From Clostridia bacterium (GTDB taxonomy: Bacteria; Bacillota; Clostridia; Oscillospirales; CAG-272): a stretch of DNA of 64,000 bases. Each line of letters opens with the position of its first letter. Position 1 is the stretch's first letter. Positions 16,288-24,455 of this stretch are shown in pieces. Where the stretch lies: NCBI GenBank assembly GCA_900768535.1, contig CAAGDE010000026.1, positions 74,402 to 138,401 on the forward strand, in the 5' to 3' direction. Below the pieces are notes generated by a model. It was not told the origin of the DNA. It saw only the letters and a program-made list of their open reading frames with translations, and made no database searches. A program made the translations under genes and the position numbers.

Positions 16288-18067
16288 TGATGTATTCGCC
16301 TCCTTCCTCCTCCAGGCGCTGCAGATCGACCGCCCGCCGGTATGCGGGGCAGGTTTCGTACAGCTCGGTGTGTGTTCCGGTTGCGATCAGGCGACCCTCG
16401 TCCAAAAACAGGATCCGGTCCATCTGTTCGATCGTTGAGATCCGGTGGGCAATGAGAACGGTGGTCTTCCCCTCCCGCGTCCGGCGCAAATTGCCGAGGA
16501 TCACCCGCTCGGTATCGGTATCCACGGCGGAAACCGAATCGTCCAGAATCAGCACCGGCGCGTCCTTCATCAGCGCGCGGGCAATGGAGATCCGCTGGCG
16601 CTGTCCGCCGGAAACGGTCACGCCCCATTCGCCCAGTACGGTGTCGTAGCCGTCCCGGAACTCCCGGATGTTCCCGTCCACGTCCGCCAGCACCGCCGCG
16701 GCTTCCACATCGGAGCGCTTCGGCTGATCCACCCCGAACGCAATGTTGTTCGCAATGGTATCGCTGAACAGGAAATTATCCTGCGGGACATACGCCGCCG
16801 ATGCGCGGACCTGACGGATGGGAATGCGGTTCACGTCATGACCGTCCAGAAAGACCGTTCCGTCCGGGACGTTGTAGGTGCGGAGCAGCAGATCGACCAG
16901 GGTCGTTTTCCCGGAGCCGGTCTTGCCGACCAGTCCCACGCGCTCCCCTGCCCGGATGGTGAGCGTGATGTCATGCAGAACGTCATTCTCTCCGCCGGGG
17001 TAGCGGAAGGTCAGGTGAGAGAAGGTGATCTCCCCGCGCACCGGCTCCGGAATCGGCGCCACGTCCGGCGCGTCCTTCACATCCGGCTCGGTGTCCAGCA
17101 GCTTCCCGATCCGCGCCAGTGATGCCTTCCCGCGGGAATGCATTTCAATCAGCTCGGAGACCGCCATGGCAGGCCAGACCACCGCAGTAAAGTAGCCGAT
17201 GAACTCCATCAGCTGTCCCGCGTTGAAGGTTCCCGCCCACACCAGATAGCCGCCGTAGCCGAGGATGACGCAGATGACCGACTCGACAAACAGCGTAACC
17301 AGAATGCGGAGCAGAACCGACAGCCGGGTATAATCGATGTTGGTCTCCTCGTTTTTCCGGTTCAGCTTGCGGAATGCCATCAGCTCCAGCGATTCCTTGA
17401 CGAACGCTTTGATGACCGCAATGCCGGAAAAGTTCTCCTGTACGAAATCCGAAAGATCGGCGTATGCCTGCTGGCGTCTGTCCCACTTTTTCTGAAGGTA
17501 CTTCCCCAGCACCACGCCGCCCGCCAGCAGAAACGCAACGGGAATCAGGGAAAGCAGGGTCAGCATCCGGTTCATGCCCCACATCCGGCTGACGGCAAGT
17601 CCGCCCTGGAAGCAGGCGTCAAACATCATCAGCACGCCGGAACCGAAGCAGTCCTGCACCGTTTCCAGGTCGCTGGTGTACAGGGACATCAGGTTTCCGA
17701 CCTTGTTGGTCTGATAGAACGAGCAGGAAAGCCCGCGGGAGCGGTCAAACATCCGCCCGCGCAGATCGGTTTCCATCCGGATGGCAGAGCCGAAAATGCA
17801 GACGCGCCACAGAAACCGCCCGGTCACGACCACCGCAATCACAAGGCAGAGCGGCAGACAGATTTTCTCCAGGAGAAAGTCCATATCAAAAGGAACCGTT
17901 CCTCCGTTTGATTCGACCGCACCGGTATTCATTCCGTTGATGACCATCCGGTAAAGCTTCGGAATTTCCAGCTGGAACCAGTCCACCGCCACCAGGGACA
18001 CCAGTCCCAGAAGCAGCGGCAGTGCGTACCGCAGATAGTACCGGTTGATATGTTTGCCGAATATCAT
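16280..18067 (-). CDS. ABC exporter half-transporter, degenerate Walker B subunit
   Basis: 595 residues. Six membrane helices occupy roughly the first 320 residues. They are followed by an ATPase domain with Walker A GKTGSGKTT, signature VSGGQRQRISIARAL and Walker B VLILDDSVSAVDTDTE. The residue after the Walker B Asp is Asp instead of the catalytic Glu, the mark of the noncatalytic site in heterodimeric exporters. It is the first gene of the pair, with a consensus promoter about 35 bases upstream and AAAGGAGG before the ATG. No regulator or accessory membrane-fusion gene is adjacent. Confidence 0.92.
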   Translation of the reverse strand: MIFGKHINRYYLRYALPLLLGLVSLVAVDWFQLEIPKLYRMVINGMNTGAVESNGGTVPFDMDFLLEKICLPLCLVIAVVVTGRFLWRVCIFGSAIRMETDLRGRMFDRSRGLSCSFYQTNKVGNLMSLYTSDLETVQDCFGSGVLMMFDACFQGGLAVSRMWGMNRMLTLLSLIPVAFLLAGGVVLGKYLQKKWDRRQQAYADLSDFVQENFSGIAVIKAFVKESLELMAFRKLNRKNEETNIDYTRLSVLLRILVTLFVESVICVILGYGGYLVWAGTFNAGQLMEFIGYFTAVVWPAMAVSELIEMHSRGKASLARIGKLLDTEPDVKDAPDVAPIPEPVRGEITFSHLTFRYPGGENDVLHDITLTIRAGERVGLVGKTGSGKTTLVDLLLRTYNVPDGTVFLDGHDVNRIPIRQVRASAAYVPQDNFLFSDTIANNIAFGVDQPKRSDVEAAAVLADVDGNIREFRDGYDTVLGEWGVTVSGGQRQRISIARALMKDAPVLILDDSVSAVDTDTERVILGNLRRTREGKTTVLIAHRISTIEQMDRILFLDEGRLIATGTHTELYETCPAYRRAVDLQRLEEEGGEYINA

Positions 18068-18103
18068 CCCGTCTTTCCCTCCTTTTGACGTGCAAGTCTG
18101 TTC

Positions 18104-18132
18104 ATTATATCATATATTTTGCGGTTTGTCAA
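18104..18132 (-). promoter_or_regulatory. Promoter of the ABC exporter operon
   Basis: TTGACA, 17 bp, TATAAT on the minus strand. It is back to back with the rnpB promoter; the two -35 boxes are 18 bp apart. Confidence 0.88.
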
Positions 18133-18150
18133 TTCTTTTTGCGAGATTAC

Positions 18151-18179
18151 TTGACAAATTCCGCGCTTTGGTGTATAAT
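18151..18179 (+). promoter_or_regulatory. rnpB promoter
   Basis: TTGACA, 17 bp, TATAAT on the plus strand, ending seven bases before the predicted 5' end of RNase P RNA. Confidence 0.92.
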
Positions 18180-18185
18180 AATATC

Positions 18186-18533
18186 AGCTTCGCCGGACGG
18201 TCGCGCGGTATGTTGCCGTAAGGTATTACCGTGAGGAAAGTCCGGGCTTCACAGGACAGGATAGCTGATAACGTCAGCCGCGGGTAACCGCCGGGAAAGT
18301 GCAACAGAAAGAAACCGCCGCTTTTGCGGTAAGGATGGAAAGGCGAGGTAAGAGCTCACCCGTTCCCATGGTAACATGGGTCCGCTGTAAACCCTATCCG
18401 AAGCAACACCCCAGGGACGGCTTGTCCGGCATATCGTCAGGGGTGGCACGGGAGAATCCTCCCGGAGCGTTCCGGCGACGGAGCGCGGAGATTGATGACC
18501 GTTCAAGACAGAACCCGGCTTACAGACGAAGCT
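18186..18533 (+). ncRNA. rnpB: RNase P RNA (bacterial class A-like)
   Basis: The catalytic RNA that trims tRNA 5' leaders. The universal core GAGGAAAGTCCGGGCTTC lies near 18232-18249, and the 3' partner CAGAACCCGGCTTA near 18509-18522. The ends AGCTTCG and CGAAGCT pair as helix P1. The GGGAAAGTGCAACAGAAA region and the AGAGCTCACC stretch also fit the conserved specificity/catalytic layout. It has its own promoter and is followed immediately by a terminator. Short open frames across it are not genes. Confidence 0.96.
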
Positions 18534-18557
18534 GCCCCCGCCCTGCGGGGGATTTTT
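18534..18557 (+). terminator. rnpB terminator
   Basis: CCCCCGC / GCGGGGG with a 3-base loop, then ATTTTT, directly after RNase P RNA. Confidence 0.92.
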
Positions 18558-18576
18558 CATAGAAAGGATGACGGAT

Positions 18577-19263
18577 ATGAAACGTTTGATCTGTCTGCTG
18601 TTTCCCCTCCTGCTTGCCGCCGGACTGCTCTTCGGATGCGCAAAGAAAGAGGTGCTTTACTCATTCACCGACGGGGAGCGGGTCATATCGGTGCTCGGCG
18701 GGAGCGGCAGGGCGAATTACCTCTCGGTCACGGAGAACGGGCGTGACATCTGGCAGACGCGCGTCCGGGCAGACCGGACCGTCGGCTCGCGCGGCGGCAC
18801 CTACGGGCTCCGTGTGGAGGATGTCAACTTTGACGGAAGGAACGATCTCATCATTGCACTCACCGTGACGGATGATATCACCACCGAGCAGGTCTATCTG
18901 CAGCAATCGGACGGGAGTTACCGGCTCAACACGGAGCTGGACGGAAAATGCAATCTCTCCGCGGACGCGCGGCAGGAGCTGATCCTTGCCTTTGACCGCA
19001 CCGACATCACCGAGCGCGATGCCGGGACCGACCGCACCTATCACGTCAAAACCGACACCGCCACCGCCTATTCCTGGCAGGGCGCCGCGCTGATTCCCCG
19101 CCGCCGTGTCTCGCTGACCTACTACGGCGGGAGCGGGCTTTACTGCTACTCGGTTGCGGACTATGACGCATCCATCGGTGCCTGGAAGACGCCCGATGAC
19201 CGCTGGTTCTCCCCTGACGAAGTGGAACAGCAGAGCTTTGAGGGGCTGTATTACTTCCGATAA
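18577..19263 (+). CDS. Lipoprotein of unknown function with FG-GAP/VCBS-like motif
   Basis: 228 residues. The signal peptide MKRLICLLFPLLLAAGLLFGC ends in a lipobox-like LLFGC, so the Cys at about position 21 should be lipidated and the protein anchored outside the membrane. The mature part contains LRVEDVNFDGRNDLIIAL, a calcium-loop sequence (D-x-N-x-D-G-x-x-D) as in FG-GAP/VCBS repeats, seen here only once. The rest has no family I recognise. The ATG at 18577, with AAAGGA upstream, is preferred to the one at 18568. It follows the rnpB terminator, so readthrough or a promoter I cannot see must drive it. Confidence 0.75.
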   Translation: MKRLICLLFPLLLAAGLLFGCAKKEVLYSFTDGERVISVLGGSGRANYLSVTENGRDIWQTRVRADRTVGSRGGTYGLRVEDVNFDGRNDLIIALTVTDDITTEQVYLQQSDGSYRLNTELDGKCNLSADARQELILAFDRTDITERDAGTDRTYHVKTDTATAYSWQGAALIPRRRVSLTYYGGSGLYCYSVADYDASIGAWKTPDDRWFSPDEVEQQSFEGLYYFR

Positions 19264-19300
19264 GCCAAAGCCTCACAGGTTCATATCATGAGGAGTTCTT

Positions 19301-19822
19301 ATGAAAAAGAAAATAATCATTTTCAGCACAGTTTCAATTGCAATCATCGTCGTTGCTGTACTCGCTTTGACCAACAAATTCACCAAAGGGGTCATTACGG
19401 GTAAACTTTATCAGGTAGATAACGTTTACGAGGAAATCTATAATATGGTCATTTCCGAAAGAAATGGGACGCGAACGGTTCTCACTACCTCCGTTGAAGG
19501 ATCAGAGGTTGATTATGATTTTGGGTTCTTTTCAAGCATAAATATTCCTGTAAATGATGCGTATCGGGTTGTCCTATCTTTTAATCATCCAGACGAGGTT
19601 GAGATTTGGTTGTTTGAAAATAATCATACAAATTATGATTGTGCTTGTTATGTATATAATTATAAAACCAATACGTTATACGGCAATCAGGAAGAAGCCC
19701 GCCTGATTGAAATTTTCCTATCGTCGTATTTTTCGTGGGTAGGAAGCGATGGAAAATTCAACCCTGAAAATTACGGGAATTACACATTTGTATATTCAGA
19801 ATATCCTTTATCGCATAATTAG
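19301..19822 (+). CDS. Membrane-anchored protein of unknown function
   Basis: 173 residues. MKKKIIIFSTVSIAIIVVAVLALTN is one N-terminal membrane segment or uncleaved signal; the remainder is a small, aromatic-rich extracytoplasmic domain with two Cys close together (DCAC near 115). No family was recognised. GAGG precedes the ATG. Codon use is strikingly AT-rich compared with neighbours on both sides, suggesting it arrived by transfer. It lies between a lipoprotein gene and a bidirectional terminator. Confidence 0.7.
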   Translation: MKKKIIIFSTVSIAIIVVAVLALTNKFTKGVITGKLYQVDNVYEEIYNMVISERNGTRTVLTTSVEGSEVDYDFGFFSSINIPVNDAYRVVLSFNHPDEVEIWLFENNHTNYDCACYVYNYKTNTLYGNQEEARLIEIFLSSYFSWVGSDGKFNPENYGNYTFVYSEYPLSHN

Positions 19823-19862
19823 ACAAGCATAAAAGTTGGTGGCTCCCAACAGAGATGCTCAT

Positions 19863-19905
19863 AAAAGCCCGCGCTTCCGAATGTTTCGAAAGCGCGGGCT
19901 TTTTC
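19863..19905. terminator. Bidirectional terminator between convergent genes
   Basis: AAAAGCCCGCGCTT pairs with AAGCGCGGGCTTTT around a short inner stem. It serves both the AT-rich gene on the left and kdgK on the right. Confidence 0.88.
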
Positions 19906-19936
19906 AAAAAAATGTTAAATCAAGTGCCGCTTTTGC

Positions 19937-20959
19937 TCATCGCTGCACTCTGCCGTTGGCGTTTCCGTTGGCGAGTGCGTGGATTTCGGAGACGGTGGCG
20001 GGGTTATAGTCGCCCTCCACCGAGTGCTTCAGGCAGCTTGCGGCGGCGGCAAAGCGGACGGCATCCTGTGCGGTCTGCCCGTCCCGCAGGGCATGGATGA
20101 GCCCTGCCGCAAAGGCATCACCGCCGCCCACGCGGTCAACAATCTCTATGCGGTACTTCTCGGAGGAGTACAGCGCTTTCCCGTCATACAGCTTTGCCGC
20201 AAAGGTATTGACCTCGGCGGAAAGCGTGCGGCGCTCGGTCAGCGCAATGTAGCGCAGCTGCGGGTAGAGTGCCTGCAGATCCTTTGCCAGCGCCAGGTAT
20301 CCCCGGTCGGTCACGTCGTCCCCGTTCACCTCCGCCGCGGGAACACGGACGCCGGAGAGATCCGCCGCCTGATTTTCGTTCGTAATCAGGACATCCACAT
20401 ACGGCAGATAGCGCTTCATTGCCTCGGCGCAGTCCGCCACGCTCCACAGCTTGGAGCGGTAATTCGGGTCAAAGGAAACCGTCAGCCCCTTCTTTTTGGC
20501 AATCCGGCACGCATCCTCGCAGGCATCCGCCACGCCCTTGCCGAGCGCAGGGGTAATGCCGGTCAGATGGAGCCAGTCCGCTCCGTCAAGGATGCGTTCC
20601 CAGTCAAATTCGTCCGCACGGGACAGTGCAATTGCCGAATTTGCCCGGTCATAGACCACCTTGGAGGGACGCTGGGACGCGCCGCGCTCCAGGTAGTAGA
20701 CGCCCAGCCGATCGCCGCCGCGCAGGATGTCCCCGGTCTCCACGCCCCAGGTACGCAGGCTGTTGACCGCCGCCTGACCGATGTCCCCGGCAGGGATTTT
20801 GGACACGAACGCCGCCGCATCCCCCATGCAGGCAAGGGACACCGCCACGTTTGCCTCGGCACCGCCGAACGTGACCTCGAAGGCTCTCGCCTGCGACAGC
20901 CGTTCATAACCCGGCGCGGTCAGGCGCATCATCAATTCACCGAAGGTTACGACCTTCAT
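19937..20959 (-). CDS. kdgK: 2-keto-3-deoxygluconate kinase (PfkB family)
   Basis: A 340-residue ribokinase-fold sugar kinase that phosphorylates 2-keto-3-deoxygluconate to KDPG. The N-terminus VTFGELMMRLTAPGYERL and the glycine-rich FGGAEANVAVSLACMG match KdgK. The anion-hole/catalytic segment is DRVGGGDAFAAGLIHAL (usual D-T-x-G-A-G-D), with Asp as catalytic base. Its start overlaps the eda stop by 4 bp (ATGA), tying it to KDPG aldolase as the next step. Other PfkB sugars are possible, but the pairing makes KDG kinase by far the best call. Confidence 0.92.
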   Translation of the reverse strand: MKVVTFGELMMRLTAPGYERLSQARAFEVTFGGAEANVAVSLACMGDAAAFVSKIPAGDIGQAAVNSLRTWGVETGDILRGGDRLGVYYLERGASQRPSKVVYDRANSAIALSRADEFDWERILDGADWLHLTGITPALGKGVADACEDACRIAKKKGLTVSFDPNYRSKLWSVADCAEAMKRYLPYVDVLITNENQAADLSGVRVPAAEVNGDDVTDRGYLALAKDLQALYPQLRYIALTERRTLSAEVNTFAAKLYDGKALYSSEKYRIEIVDRVGGGDAFAAGLIHALRDGQTAQDAVRFAAAASCLKHSVEGDYNPATVSEIHALANGNANGRVQR

Positions 20960-21558
20960 CCGATCACCTCCCGGATTCTGCGGCAGTTCTCGCGGATATC
21001 GCCCTTCATCATGAAGCTTCCGCCGACCGCCACAATGCGGTCAAATGCCAGATAGTCCGCAAGGTTGCCGAGATCCACACCGCCGGTCGGAAGAAACCGG
21101 ACCTGCGGGAATGCCGCCGACAGCGCTTTGATACTTGCCAGTCCCCCATAGACGTTCGCCGGGAAGAATTTGACGGTGGTGATTCCCAGTTCCAGCGCCG
21201 CCATGATCTCGGTAGGCGTTGCACAGCCGGGGCAGTACGGGATATCCGCCGCACGGCAGACCGCCGCAACCGAAGCGGAAAGTCCCGGAGAGACAACGAA
21301 TTCCGCCCCCGCCGCAATTGCCGCCTTAGCCTGCGCTTCATTGATGACGGTTCCCGCACCGATGTGCATTTCGGGGAACCGCTCCGAACCGATACGGATG
21401 GCTTCTGCCGCGCAGTCGGTGCGGAAGGTGATTTCCGCCGCCGGAATGCCGCCGTCCCGGAGCGCCTCCAGGGTCGGAACCGTTTCGGACAGGTCATGAA
21501 TGACCACCACCGGCAGAACCCTGATCCTGTCTGTCAGATTTCCTTTTTTCATTTCCAT
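20956..21558 (-). CDS. eda: 2-dehydro-3-deoxyphosphogluconate (KDPG) aldolase
   Basis: A 200-residue class I aldolase that splits KDPG into pyruvate and glyceraldehyde 3-phosphate. The TIM-barrel motifs are visible: IPAAEITFRT with the catalytic Glu, GAGTVINEAQAKAA, the Schiff-base Lys in TTVKFFPANVYGG, and phosphate-binding FLPTGGVDL. It is the first gene of the eda-kdgK pair, which handles 2-keto-3-deoxygluconate from uronate or pectin breakdown. Only about 50 bases separate it from the prs stop codon and they hold a terminator. No clear promoter of its own was seen, so partial readthrough is possible. Confidence 0.94.
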   Translation of the reverse strand: MEMKKGNLTDRIRVLPVVVIHDLSETVPTLEALRDGGIPAAEITFRTDCAAEAIRIGSERFPEMHIGAGTVINEAQAKAAIAAGAEFVVSPGLSASVAAVCRAADIPYCPGCATPTEIMAALELGITTVKFFPANVYGGLASIKALSAAFPQVRFLPTGGVDLGNLADYLAFDRIVAVGGSFMMKGDIRENCRRIREVIG

Positions 21559-21576
21559 GATGTATCCCCTTCTTCA

Positions 21577-21604
21577 GAAAACGCCTGCGTAAACAGGCGT
21601 TTTC
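21577..21604 (-). terminator. Terminator between prs and eda
   Basis: GAAAACGCCTG / CAGGCGTTTTC, 11-bp stem with a 6-base loop, just after the prs stop. Leftward it continues TTTTC, then reaches the eda ribosome site. Confidence 0.75.
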
Positions 21605-21611
21605 GTATATT

Positions 21612-22763
21612 TCAGTTCTGCTCCTCGAATTCGATCTTCATCTGCGATGCCTGTGCATTGCGGTGCTTTTCCATCAGCGTATTGATGCGCTTGACCGGGT
21701 TCAGGAGTGCGCTGATCGTTTCGTCGTTGTTCAGCGTGTCAATCAGGTATGCCACATATTTGCACATATTGACCTCAACGTACCAGGGCTTGGAGGCAAG
21801 CTCCGGACGCCGGTAGGTCAGGTTGGTGGTAAAGACCTTGTCAAAGACCTTCTCGCCGTATGCCTGATCGAATTTGTCACAGCCGTCCGTGAACAGACCG
21901 AAGGTTGCAAAGCAGAACACGCGGCTCGCGCCCTTTTCCTTGAGCTGACGGCAGACATCAATCATTGATTCGCCGGAGGAGATCATATCGTCCACCACGA
22001 TCGCATCCTTGCCGTGCAGATCCTGTCCGAGGTATTCGTGCGCCTCAATCGGATTTCTGCCGTTGACAACGATGGAATAGTTACGGCGCTTGTAGAACAT
22101 TCCGATGTCCAGTCCCAGCACCGAGGAATAGTACATACACCGCGACATCGCGCCCTCATCGGGAGAGATGATTGCCATGTGATCCTTGTCAATCTGCACG
22201 TCCGGGATGGCGCGCACCAGTGCCTTGATCATCTGATAGGTCGGCTGGACGTTGTCAAAGCCGGAGAGCGGAATGGCATTGCAGATGCGCTGATCGTGTG
22301 CGTCAAAGGTCAGGATGTTCGATACGCCCATATGAACCAGCTCCTGCAGCATCAGCGCGCAGTCCAGCGACTCCCGCCCGCTGCGCTTGTGCTGTCTGCC
22401 TTCATACAACATCGGCATGATGACCGTAATGCGTCTTGCCTTGCCTTCAATTGCCGCGATGATGCGCTTCAGGTCGGCGTAGTGCTCGTCCGGTCCCATC
22501 GGAACGGTCATGCCGTACATTTTGTAGGTCACGCCGTAGTTGAAGGTATCACAGATGATGTAGATATCCTTTCCGCGCATGGATTCGTGCAGAACCGCCT
22601 TGCCCTCGCCGGAACCGAACCGCAGACAGTCGGCGGCGATGACATAGGTCCCGTCTCCTCCGTGCCTGCGCCAGTCCTTCAGATAGTAGTCCACCTGCGA
22701 TGTGAATTTCTCACAGCCCTTCATGCCGATCACGCCAAGCTCTCCGCAACGATTGTCCTTCAT
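21612..22763 (-). CDS. prs: Ribose-phosphate pyrophosphokinase (PRPP synthase), long clostridial form
   Basis: 383 residues. It makes PRPP from ribose 5-phosphate and ATP for nucleotide, His and Trp synthesis. Key segments: the PRPP-binding loop DAIVVDDMISSGESMIDVC, ILTFDAHDQRICNAIP at the catalytic/ATP region, and MLYEGRQHKRSGRESLDCAL. It is longer than the usual roughly 315 residues and lacks the classic N-terminus, like a divergent class found in Clostridia. The frame is open to 22949, but the ATG at 22763 with TTGGAGG upstream is the convincing start. It lies downstream of rhaB on the same strand, with 143 bases between. Confidence 0.87.
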   Translation of the reverse strand: MKDNRCGELGVIGMKGCEKFTSQVDYYLKDWRRHGGDGTYVIAADCLRFGSGEGKAVLHESMRGKDIYIICDTFNYGVTYKMYGMTVPMGPDEHYADLKRIIAAIEGKARRITVIMPMLYEGRQHKRSGRESLDCALMLQELVHMGVSNILTFDAHDQRICNAIPLSGFDNVQPTYQMIKALVRAIPDVQIDKDHMAIISPDEGAMSRCMYYSSVLGLDIGMFYKRRNYSIVVNGRNPIEAHEYLGQDLHGKDAIVVDDMISSGESMIDVCRQLKEKGASRVFCFATFGLFTDGCDKFDQAYGEKVFDKVFTTNLTYRRPELASKPWYVEVNMCKYVAYLIDTLNNDETISALLNPVKRINTLMEKHRNAQASQMKIEFEEQN

Positions 22764-22906
22764 AAATGCCTCCAAAATATGTTTTTTCTCACGGCTCCGT
22801 CGGACGGGCGGCGCCGCTTTTATGCCCCTGAATTCCGCGCACGGAGAATCCGTACACGGCTCCGGCAGGTCTGTATTCGCCGGAAAGAAGAATTGCTTCT
22901 TCTGAA

Positions 22907-24382
22907 TTACCGATAGAGTGTACGGATTCTGCCGTATGCTTCGTCCCACATATTCCGGTCAGCGGTCGGAAGATACTGCTTCGTCTCAAAGGATGCCGCC
23001 ACGACCCGGCGCGCCTGGCCGAGATCCGAGACCTCGCCCGCCGCCATCAGCTGCATCATCAGGTTTCCGATTGCGGTTGCCTCCTCGGGTCCGGCACACA
23101 CCGGAATTCCGCACGCATCCGCAGTCAGCTGCGACAGGAACCGATCCTTGGTTCCGCCGCCCACAACATGAATCACCCTTGCACGTCTGCCCATCAGCTC
23201 CATAACCCGCTCGGCAACCGAACGGTATTTGAGCGCCAGGCTCTCATAAATGCACCGGACGACCTCACCCACGCTTTCCGGAACCGGCTGCGCGGTGCGC
23301 TTGCAGTATGCGCGGATCTTCTCCGGCATATCTCCGGGCGTTGCAAAATCGGAATCGTCCACATCAATCAGGCTCCGGAACGGAGTGCTTTCCTTTGCCC
23401 AGGCTTCCATCTGCGCAAAGCTGTAGTCCTTGCCCTCGCGCCGCCACTGTCTGCGCGACTCCTGAATGATCCAGAGCCCCATGATGTTCTTGAGGAACCG
23501 CACGGTCCCGCAGGCGCCGCCCTCGTTGGTAAAGTTCGCCGCCCGGCTTTCCGCATTGATGAGCGGGTCGGACAGCTCGGTGCCCATGAGCGACCAGGTG
23601 CCGCTGCTGATATAAAGGAAGTCCTTTTCCTCCGAGGGCACCGCAATGACCGCGCTGGCGGTATCATGCGAGGCAACGGTCAGCACGTGCGCGTCGGTTT
23701 TCCCGGTCTCCCCCTGCACCTGCGGCAGGAGCGTGCCCAGGTCGGTTCCGGGCGCCGTGACATCACCGAACAGCCGGCGCGGAATGCCGAGACGGTCGAG
23801 AAGTTCCCATGCATAATCCCGCTTCTTCGCATCCAGCAGTGCGCCGGTGGAAAGAATGGTGTATTCGTTCGCCATCCGCCCGGTCAGGAAGTAGTTGAGC
23901 AGATCGGGAATGTTCAGCATCCGCTCCACCTGTGCCAGCTTTTCGGGGGCTTCCTCCCGCTCCACTGCCAGCTGGTAAACGGTGTTGAAGTTGAGCGTCT
24001 GAATGCCGGCAACCCGGTACAGCTCCTCTGCCGGAACCGTGCGGCTGACCAGCTCCTGCGCCCCCTCGGTCCTTGTATCCCGATAGTGAACGGGATTGGA
24101 GAGCAGTCTTCCCGCCCGGTCCAGCAAGCCGTAGTCGACGCCCCATGTATCAATACCGATCGACGAGACTGCGTCCCCGTCCAGAACCGTTTTCTGAACG
24201 GATAGCTTGATCTCATGAAAAATTCTCAGAATATCCCAGTAGAGTCTGCCGCAAAGGTTGACCGGGTCGTTGGAAAACCGGTGGTTTTCCCGCAGGGTGA
24301 GCCGCTCTCCGTCGAATGCGCCGACGATGCCTCTCCCGCTGGAAGCACCGAGATCAATTGCAAGCATTTTGCGTTCTGCCAT
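22907..24382 (-). CDS. rhaB: Rhamnulokinase
   Basis: A 491-residue FGGY-family kinase that phosphorylates L-rhamnulose. The N-terminal ATPase motif LAIDLGASSGRGIVGAFDG is typical of RhaB. SIGIDTWGVDYGLLD carries the substrate Asp region, and VASHDTASAVIAVP, YISSGTWSLMGTEL and VHVVGGGTKDRFLSQLTADA are the later conserved blocks. It has its own consensus promoter and a GGAGG site. No rhamnose transporter, aldolase or regulator is adjacent; the isomerase (rhaA) is at 53072 on the other strand. Confidence 0.94.
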   Translation of the reverse strand: MAERKMLAIDLGASSGRGIVGAFDGERLTLRENHRFSNDPVNLCGRLYWDILRIFHEIKLSVQKTVLDGDAVSSIGIDTWGVDYGLLDRAGRLLSNPVHYRDTRTEGAQELVSRTVPAEELYRVAGIQTLNFNTVYQLAVEREEAPEKLAQVERMLNIPDLLNYFLTGRMANEYTILSTGALLDAKKRDYAWELLDRLGIPRRLFGDVTAPGTDLGTLLPQVQGETGKTDAHVLTVASHDTASAVIAVPSEEKDFLYISSGTWSLMGTELSDPLINAESRAANFTNEGGACGTVRFLKNIMGLWIIQESRRQWRREGKDYSFAQMEAWAKESTPFRSLIDVDDSDFATPGDMPEKIRAYCKRTAQPVPESVGEVVRCIYESLALKYRSVAERVMELMGRRARVIHVVGGGTKDRFLSQLTADACGIPVCAGPEEATAIGNLMMQLMAAGEVSDLGQARRVVAASFETKQYLPTADRNMWDEAYGRIRTLYR

Positions 24383-24426
24383 AAGCTTTGTTCCTCCGCC
24401 GGACGGATACCGTCCGTCCTGTCTTT

Positions 24427-24455
24427 ATTATACCATTCCGGGAAAATGATGTCAA
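24427..24455 (-). promoter_or_regulatory. rhaB promoter
   Basis: TTGACA, 17 bp, TATAAT on the minus strand, 45 bases before the rhaB start. The -35 overlaps the stop codon of the upstream pseudo-response-regulator gene. Confidence 0.88.

Noticed and set aside
13426..16290. A 954-codon open frame on the plus strand, opposite the M20 and ABC exporter genes
   Set aside because: It is the antisense of genes with clear motifs; GC-rich codon use leaves long open frames on the other strand. The protein is Arg/His/Gln-rich without domains, and no ribosome site was seen.
18299..18562. Small open frames across 18249-18562
   Set aside because: They lie in RNase P RNA, which is supported by core motifs, P1 pairing, a promoter and a terminator.
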